A stretch of 64,000 nt of DNA from an uncultured Lachnospiraceae bacterium (GTDB taxonomy: Bacteria > Bacillota > Clostridia > Lachnospirales > Lachnospiraceae). The notes beneath the pieces were generated by a model. The model was not told the DNA's origin. It did not search any database and was given only the letters and a program-made list of their open reading frames with translations. Positions 59,068-64,000 of the stretch are shown here, one piece after another (the first letter of the stretch is position 1; every line of letters starts with the position of its first letter). The position numbers were made by a program, and so were the translations under genes. The DNA is taken from NCBI GenBank assembly GCA_910578715.1, contig CAJTRL010000002.1, positions 81,199-145,198 on the forward strand, written 5' to 3'.

Positions 59068-61335
59068 ATGATTATAAGAATGGAATACTACGCAAAATCT
59101 CCGGTAAAAATTCTTTCTGCAGCAAATGAGAAAGAAAGCGGCGAAGTACAAAAACAAGAAAGAACGGAACATAAGACGCTGCGGGAACATCTTGAAGAAA
59201 CGGTCCGATGCGCGGAAAAGTTTTTTGAGCAGTATGGCAGTTATTTCAGCGGAAAGGAAAAGAAGCTGATAATGGATGCCTGTCGTATGCACGATATCGG
59301 GAAGGCCAATTATGTTTTTCAGACCAGAGTCAATCCGGCGTTAGAAAAAACGAAACAGGAGCAGATTCCCCACGGCTTTCTCAGCGCGCTTCTTTTATCG
59401 AAAAAAGATTTTTTGAAGGAAAATCCACAGTGTACGGAAGCGGATTTTGACGTGCTGCTTACGGCGGTTTATTACCATCATACGCGCCCGGACGTTTACG
59501 ATGAAGCGATGGTGAAAGCATATTGCGAACAGTTTTATGTAAACCATGTGCGGGAATACTTGCAAAATGATGCGGTCACGGTTTTTACAAGCAATAAGAA
59601 GTATCTGCTGTTTTCAGACCAGGAAAAAAACGCCTATGTGCGGCCGAAGGAAAAAGTATGGTGCCAGTACATGCTCGTCAAGGGGATGCTGAATAAGTTC
59701 GACTGGACGGTCAGCGCCGGAGACGAAGAAGCGGAAACCGCACCGGACCTTGTGGAAAAGAAGCTGTGTAAGAGTATTGAGGCGAAATGGGAGGGACAGT
59801 TCCGCCCGGTGCAGAAATTCATGCTGGAAAATAAGGATAATAACGTTGTCATTGCCGCTCCGACAGGTTCCGGTAAAACGGAAGCGGCGCTTCTGTGGAT
59901 TCATGGGGAAAAAGGTTTTTATACTCTTCCGCTGAAGGTGTCGTCCAATGCAATTTATCAAAGAATCCGTGACAAGTATCAATATGGCGATGTGGCGCTT
60001 CTGCATTCCGACAGCCTCAACAGCTACCTGAAAGAAGCGGAAGAGCTGGAAAGCGGTTACCGGAATTATGAAAAGGCTAAACGTTTTTCCAGTCCGCTGA
60101 CAGTCTGCACGGTGGACCAGCTGTTCCGCTTTGTATATAAGGCGCTCGGTACGGAAATCTTTGCGGCGACACTAAAGTATTCCAAAATCGTTATCGATGA
60201 AATTCAGTCTTATGAGCCGAGAGTCGTTGCAGCGTTGATATTCGGACTTTCCGAAATCCGACGCATGGGAGGGAGATTTGCTATAATTACGGCGACATTT
60301 CCGCCGGTGCTGCAGTACTTTATGGAAAGAAGCGGACTGCTGGCGGAGAGAGATTTTGTATGGCATGATTTCTCAAAAGAGGCAGAAACCGTCAGACATC
60401 GGCTGAAACTGGTAAAAGGTGATTTTGACATCGAAGAAATTGCGCGGATGGCGGAAGAAAAGAAAGTCCTCGTTATCTGTAATACCGTTTCAAAAGCGCA
60501 GCAGATTTACGAAAAAATAAAAGCGGAAGGCGCGGCGCCGGGACTTCTGCATTCCCGTTTTATCAGAGCGCACCGGGAGATTTTGGAAAGAAACATCATG
60601 GACTTTTCGGCCGACGAGACCAAAACAGGCGTCTGGGTGACGACACAGATTGTCGAAGCGAGTCTGGATATTGATTTTGATATTTTGTATACCGAAATGT
60701 GTACGGCGGACAGTCTGCTCCAAAGGATGGGAAGATGCAACAGAGCTGGAAAAAAAGATACTTCCGCGCCCAATATTATTGTATATCATAATGGTTCCGG
60801 CCGAGGAACTGTTTATGATAAGGATATCTATGACCGTTCCGTGAATCTGTTATGGGAAAAAGACGGAGAGATGCTTTCCGAAGCCGATAAAACGGCATAT
60901 ATCAATGCGGTTTATGATGTAAACCGGATTAAAAAAACAGAATACTTCCGGCAGATAGAAAAGAATCTGGAACATCTCGATGCCCTATGGCCTGCTGAAT
61001 ATGATATGGAAAATGCACGGAAAGATTTTCGCGGGATTCAGAGCATTACCGTCATGCCGGAGAAAATCTATCGGGAAAATCTGGAGGAAATAGAAGAGAT
61101 TCAGGAGTTGTTCCGGACGCCGCATACAGCCAGGGGCATACGGAAACTGCAAAAGGCCAGGCTGGCGGAACTGACATTGAGCCTGAATCCGCGCTATGGG
61201 CTTCCGGGAAGTATAGATAAAGAGAATGTTCAGCCATTTGATATCCACAGAACAAGACTGGAATATGATTTTGACGGCGAAACAGGTCTCGGACTGCGGC
61301 TGGATAAAATGGAAGATGAGGAAATTTTCCTGTAA
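59068..61335 (+). CDS. cas3: CRISPR nuclease-helicase Cas3
   Basis: A 755-residue HD nuclease fused to an SF2 helicase, degrading target DNA after Cascade binding. HD part (about 30-220): HLEETVRCAEKF, ACRMHDIGKAN (His-Asp pair, about 73), PHGFLSALLL and AVYYHHTRPD. Helicase part: Walker A in APTGSGKTEAALLW (about 265), KIVIDEIQSYEP as the DExx box, AIITATFPP (motif III), TQIVEASLDIDFD (motif V) and QRMGRCNRAGK (motif VI). All key residues are intact. GAAAGG lies next to the ATG at 59068; the ATG at 59080 is an alternative. Confidence 0.93.
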   Translation: MIIRMEYYAKSPVKILSAANEKESGEVQKQERTEHKTLREHLEETVRCAEKFFEQYGSYFSGKEKKLIMDACRMHDIGKANYVFQTRVNPALEKTKQEQIPHGFLSALLLSKKDFLKENPQCTEADFDVLLTAVYYHHTRPDVYDEAMVKAYCEQFYVNHVREYLQNDAVTVFTSNKKYLLFSDQEKNAYVRPKEKVWCQYMLVKGMLNKFDWTVSAGDEEAETAPDLVEKKLCKSIEAKWEGQFRPVQKFMLENKDNNVVIAAPTGSGKTEAALLWIHGEKGFYTLPLKVSSNAIYQRIRDKYQYGDVALLHSDSLNSYLKEAEELESGYRNYEKAKRFSSPLTVCTVDQLFRFVYKALGTEIFAATLKYSKIVIDEIQSYEPRVVAALIFGLSEIRRMGGRFAIITATFPPVLQYFMERSGLLAERDFVWHDFSKEAETVRHRLKLVKGDFDIEEIARMAEEKKVLVICNTVSKAQQIYEKIKAEGAAPGLLHSRFIRAHREILERNIMDFSADETKTGVWVTTQIVEASLDIDFDILYTEMCTADSLLQRMGRCNRAGKKDTSAPNIIVYHNGSGRGTVYDKDIYDRSVNLLWEKDGEMLSEADKTAYINAVYDVNRIKKTEYFRQIEKNLEHLDALWPAEYDMENARKDFRGIQSITVMPEKIYRENLEEIEEIQELFRTPHTARGIRKLQKARLAELTLSLNPRYGLPGSIDKENVQPFDIHRTRLEYDFDGETGLGLRLDKMEDEEIFL

Positions 61336-61353
61336 AATACGGGGGCGGTTTGT

Positions 61354-61848
61354 ATGGAAGAAAGAATTACGGGGGTCATGATTTATTACTATTTTGTCTG
61401 CAAAAGAAAGCTGTGGTATTTTGTCCATGAAATCAATATGGAAAACGAGAACGAAAATGTAATGCTTGGTAAACTCCTGGATGAAAACAGCTATCAAAGA
61501 GATGATAAGCATATCAATATCGATAATGTGATAAACATAGATTTCATCAAAGAACATAAAGAACTGCACGAAATTAAGAAAAGCCGGGCAATAGAAGAAG
61601 CGGGTGTATGGCAGGTGAAATATTATTTGTATTATTTGAAACAACGCGGGGCAGCCGGGTTAAAGGCCAGAATCGATTATCCCTTGTTAAAGAAAAATCT
61701 TGTTGTGGAACTGACGGAAGAAGACGAAAAACGGCTGGATGAAGTGATACGGGAAATTGTCACGACGAAGGCTCAGACCTGTCCACCTCAATTTGCTTCT
61801 TTAAAAATATGCGCCAAATGCGCATATCATGATTTATGTTTTATCTGA
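61354..61848 (+). CDS. cas4: Cas4 exonuclease
   Basis: A 164-residue RecB-like Cas4 that helps trim prespacers and select PAM orientation during adaptation. Seen: an N-terminal Cys in YYYFVCKRKLWYF, the VWQVKYYLYYLKQRGA segment with the nuclease QxxxY motif, and the C-terminal iron-sulfur cysteines CPPQFASLKICAKCAYHDLC. The acidic nuclease residues precede these in EEAGVWQVKYY. It lies between cas3 and cas1, the usual order for type I-B. The ribosome site is weak (GGGGGCGG). Confidence 0.9.
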   Translation: MEERITGVMIYYYFVCKRKLWYFVHEINMENENENVMLGKLLDENSYQRDDKHINIDNVINIDFIKEHKELHEIKKSRAIEEAGVWQVKYYLYYLKQRGAAGLKARIDYPLLKKNLVVELTEEDEKRLDEVIREIVTTKAQTCPPQFASLKICAKCAYHDLCFI

Positions 61849-61913
61849 AATGAAAATAATAGAAAATTGGTATAAAAATATAGTGGTGATAATGCTTCAG
61901 GAGGGGTAAAACG

Positions 61914-61982
61914 ATGTGTAAACAGCCCCGGATGGAGGAAATATGGGACAGAGCTTTTATGTTTACAATAATGGAGACCTGA
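61914..61982 (+). CDS. 22-codon upstream ORF overlapping the cas1 start
   Basis: AGGAGGGG (61899-61906) is seven bases before an ATG that opens MCKQPRMEEIWDRAFMFTIM plus two residues, ending at TGA 61980-61982, in a different frame from cas1. This ribosome site is stronger than that of cas1 itself. It may couple or limit cas1 translation. The peptide resembles nothing known to me. Confidence 0.4.
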   Translation: MCKQPRMEEIWDRAFMFTIMET

Positions 61983-62935
61983 GAAGAAAAGATAATACAT
62001 TACAGTTCATATCCTCGGAAGGGGAAAAGCGAGACATTCCGATAGAGCGTGTAAGCGATATCTATGTGATGTCCGAAATGACTTTTAATACGGCTTTTAT
62101 CAATTACATATCACAATATGGCATTCCTGTCCATTTTTTTAATTACTATCACTTCTATACCGGAAGTTTTTATCCGAAAGAAAAACTGCTTGCCGGCCAG
62201 CTGCTCGTAAAACAGGTAGAATATTATACGGATTATGATAAACGCATGACGATTGCCAGAAAATTTATCGAAGCGGCCGCCGACAATATCTATCGGAATC
62301 TCCGCTATTATAATGGCCGCGGTAAAGACGTTTCCGGCTATATGACGGAAGTGGACAGTCTGAGAAAGAAAATCCCGGAGACTCAGACGATTGAAGAACT
62401 GATGGGTATAGAGGGAAATATCAGAAAGCACTATTATGCGGCATGGAATATCATAGTAGACCAGGAAATCCGTTTTGAAAAACGCGTGATGCATCCGCCG
62501 GACAACATGATAAACTCCCTGATTTCCTTTGTTAATTCTTTGATTTATGCCAAGGTGCTGACTGAAATTTATCATACTCAGATGAATCCAACCATCAGCT
62601 ATCTGCATGAGCCGGGCGTGCGCAGATATTCACTTTGCCTTGATATAGCAGAGGTTTTCAAACCGCTTATCGGGGACAGACTGATATTTGCGCTGCTGAA
62701 CCGGAAACAAATTACGGAGGACAGTTTTACAAAAGACCTGAATTTTTTACACCTGACAAAAGAAGCGTCAGGCCTAATCGTCCGGGAGCTGGAAGAACGC
62801 CTGAAAAAAACGATTCATCACAAAGAATTGGGAAAACAGGTAAGTTATCAATACCTGATGCGCCTCGAGGTATATAAACTGATAAAACACCTGATAGGTG
62901 AAAAAGAATATGAAGGCTTTAAAATATGGTGGTAG
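61943..62935 (+). CDS. cas1: CRISPR integrase Cas1
   Basis: A 330-residue Cas1b-type integrase. The N-terminal beta domain shows FYVYNNGDLRRKDNTLQFIS and the dimer hinge GIPVHFFNYY. The catalytic helical domain has Glu in LMGIEGNIRKHYYAAW (about 157), His in TISYLHEPGVRRYSLCLDIA (about 220) and the following Asp/Glu in LDIAEVFKP. With Cas2 it inserts new spacers at the leader end of the array. GGAGG stands five bases before the ATG, inside the 22-codon upstream ORF. Confidence 0.94.
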   Translation: MGQSFYVYNNGDLRRKDNTLQFISSEGEKRDIPIERVSDIYVMSEMTFNTAFINYISQYGIPVHFFNYYHFYTGSFYPKEKLLAGQLLVKQVEYYTDYDKRMTIARKFIEAAADNIYRNLRYYNGRGKDVSGYMTEVDSLRKKIPETQTIEELMGIEGNIRKHYYAAWNIIVDQEIRFEKRVMHPPDNMINSLISFVNSLIYAKVLTEIYHTQMNPTISYLHEPGVRRYSLCLDIAEVFKPLIGDRLIFALLNRKQITEDSFTKDLNFLHLTKEASGLIVRELEERLKKTIHHKELGKQVSYQYLMRLEVYKLIKHLIGEKEYEGFKIWW

Positions 62936-62981
62936 ATGTGAGAAGTATAGTTTTCAGATGATAAGAGGGAAAAGATAGTAT

Positions 62982-63260
62982 ATGTATGTTGTATTAGTAT
63001 ATGACATTAGTCAAAATAATAACGGACAGAAGCGCTGGTCTCATGTTTTTAAAATTTGTAAAAAGTATTTGTCTCATATTCAGAACTCTGTTTTTGAAGG
63101 TGAAATTACGAAAGTACAGCTGACGAAGCTGCAACAGGAACTGAAACCGTATATTGATAAAAAAGAAGATTCTGTAATTCTTTTTCAGAGTCGCCAGGAA
63201 AAATGGCTGAGCAAAGAGTTTTGGGGAAAAGAAGACGATAAGACGAGTTTCTTTTTATAA
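62982..63260 (+). CDS. cas2: CRISPR adaptation protein Cas2
   Basis: A 92-residue Cas2 with the ferredoxin fold start MYVVLVYDISQNN (the conserved Asp of the first strand), RWSHVFKICKKYLSHIQNSV, FEGEITKVQLTKLQQEL and DSVILFQSRQEKW. It joins two Cas1 dimers in the integration complex. AGAGGGAAAAG precedes the ATG. It is the last cas gene; the leader and array follow directly. Confidence 0.93.
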   Translation: MYVVLVYDISQNNNGQKRWSHVFKICKKYLSHIQNSVFEGEITKVQLTKLQQELKPYIDKKEDSVILFQSRQEKWLSKEFWGKEDDKTSFFL

Positions 63261-63466
63261 GAATATTTTTCGGAAAAGAGTTTCCGTATATTGTCTACCT
63301 CCGATAGTGAAAAAAAGGCGGGAGGTTGACAATGACCAGTTTGCCAGGATTCGGGCAGCTGGGTGGTGGGATAATAGAAATGGTGTTTGTGAAAGATGAA
63401 TAGAAAGGGAGGGTAGACAAATTATGAGCGCGGATGGGCGGAATGGAGAGAGGTTGCAAGAGGTGG
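63261..63466 (+). promoter_or_regulatory. CRISPR leader with three copies of a GGAGGTWGACAA motif
   Basis: The 206 bases between cas2 and the first repeat contain GGAGGTAGACAA (minus strand, 63291-63302), GGAGGTTGACAA (plus, 63321-63332) and GGAGGGTAGACAA (plus, 63408-63420). The first two can pair into a hairpin around a poly-A stretch. The array promoter and integration signals should lie here; no canonical -35/-10 pair was certain. Confidence 0.6.
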
Positions 63467-64000
63467 GTTGAAATAGATACATGGTGGAATGTAAATCTTC
63501 CTGACAGGATAGCGGAGAATCAGGCTAAAAAAGTTGAAATAGATACATGGTGGAATGTAAATGGAAGCGTCCCGGATTCAGGACAGGGACAGACAGGCGT
63601 TGAAATAGATACATGGTGGAATGTAAATTCCCCAATCTTCATCTTTGTTTTACCGTCTGCGGGTTGAAATAGATACATGGTGGAATGTAAATTTTTATCT
63701 ACCTTATCTGCCAGCGCCGCCGTTACAAGTTGAAATAGATACATGGTGGAATGTAAATCTGCAAGACCGTCTTTTGTTACCGCCCTCATCTGGTTGAAAT
63801 AGATACATGGTGGAATGTAAATATCCAGGTTGCGGATATGCTTATAAATTCGCAAACAGTTGAAATAGATACATGGTGGAATGTAAATGTTTTTGATAAG
63901 ATAGTAGGTAGATGGGAGGGAAAGTTGAAATAGATACATGGTGGAATGTAAATCATTGAGGAAGGCATTAAAACCTCGATGGACGACAGGTTGAAATAGA
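63467..64000 (+). CRISPR. CRISPR array, eight full repeats plus one cut by the window end
   Basis: A 30-base repeat beginning GTTGAAATAGATAC and ending GGTGGAATGTAAAT starts at 63467, 63533, 63599, 63663, 63729, 63793, 63859 and 63924, all identical, with a ninth starting at 63990 and truncated. Spacers are 36, 36, 34, 36, 34, 36, 35 and 36 bases, all different. The array runs on past the window. No spacer matches another part of this window that I could find by eye. The cas2-proximal end is the newest if insertion is leader-end. Confidence 0.97.

Noticed and set aside
63434..63968. Open frames repeating IDTWWNVN or IYIPPCIYF
   Set aside because: These are translations of the CRISPR repeats.
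63497..63989. Self-targeting spacer within this window
   Set aside because: Reading the spacers against the rest of the window by eye found no matching stretch; a computed search is needed for certainty.

Overview
The window looks like a chromosomal segment of a gut-type Clostridia, most likely Lachnospiraceae. Base composition is moderate, Shine-Dalgarno sites are strong (AGGAGG), GTG and TTG starts occur, and AraC regulators, a LytTR/GHKL two-component pair, GPH-type sugar carriers and many cytosolic glycoside hydrolases sit together. No rRNA or tRNA gene was seen. Genus cannot be fixed from sequence reading alone.

Layout. 1-4.1 kb: an unidentified gene cut by the window edge, two ABC-2-type permease-like proteins and a YbaK-type deacylase. 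4.2-8.7 kb: MtnA, a small unknown protein and a LacZ-type GH2 beta-galactosidase. 8.7-14.2 kb: mostly single genes (membrane zinc-ribbon-like protein, AraC regulator, DUF3795 protein, secreted Cys/His-rich protein, lipoprotein, ferritin-like protein) and a 177-bp repeat element. 14.2-17.6 kb: a LytTR response regulator, GHKL sensor kinase and coiled-coil protein. Matching direct repeats 21 bp apart lie upstream of the regulator and of the coiled-coil gene. 18-20.2 kb: a PD-(D/E)XK protein, an AraC regulator and a 179-bp palindromic element. 20.2-38.3 kb: a glycan-utilisation region (GH31, DUF5060/DUF5605 hydrolase, GH43, GH1, GPH symporter, AraC regulator, GH2, sugar isomerase/epimerase-like protein, GH78 rhamnosidase), interrupted by an ECF sigma factor with its DUF4179 partner and a nitroreductase. 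The GH78 gene has an elaborately folded 5' leader.

38.3-42.0 kb is a decayed island. It holds a 5'-truncated HicB antitoxin, the tail of a probable radical SAM protein, the first codons of a DNA methyltransferase, two frame-disrupted pieces of a restriction-type helicase, an intact AlbA_2/ATPase protein and a fragment of 3-methyladenine DNA glycosylase I.

42.7-54.4 kb is a compact biosynthetic cluster. A 3011-residue nonribosomal peptide synthetase reads A-T-C-A-T-C-A-T-R and ends in a thioester reductase, so an aldehyde or alcohol product is expected. It is followed by a MATE exporter fused to an RsbW-like ATPase domain and by an Sfp-type phosphopantetheinyl transferase. The first adenylation domain appears to lack the Asp that normally binds the alpha-amino group, so the chain may start with a non-amino acid.

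54.7-64.0 kb is a complete type I-B (Tneap/Cst-type) CRISPR-Cas locus: cas6, cas8b1, cas7, cas5, cas3, cas4, cas1, cas2, then an array of eight whole repeats and a ninth cut by the window end. The cas8 gene has a near-ideal internal ribosome binding site and ATG that should yield a separate Cas11 small subunit.
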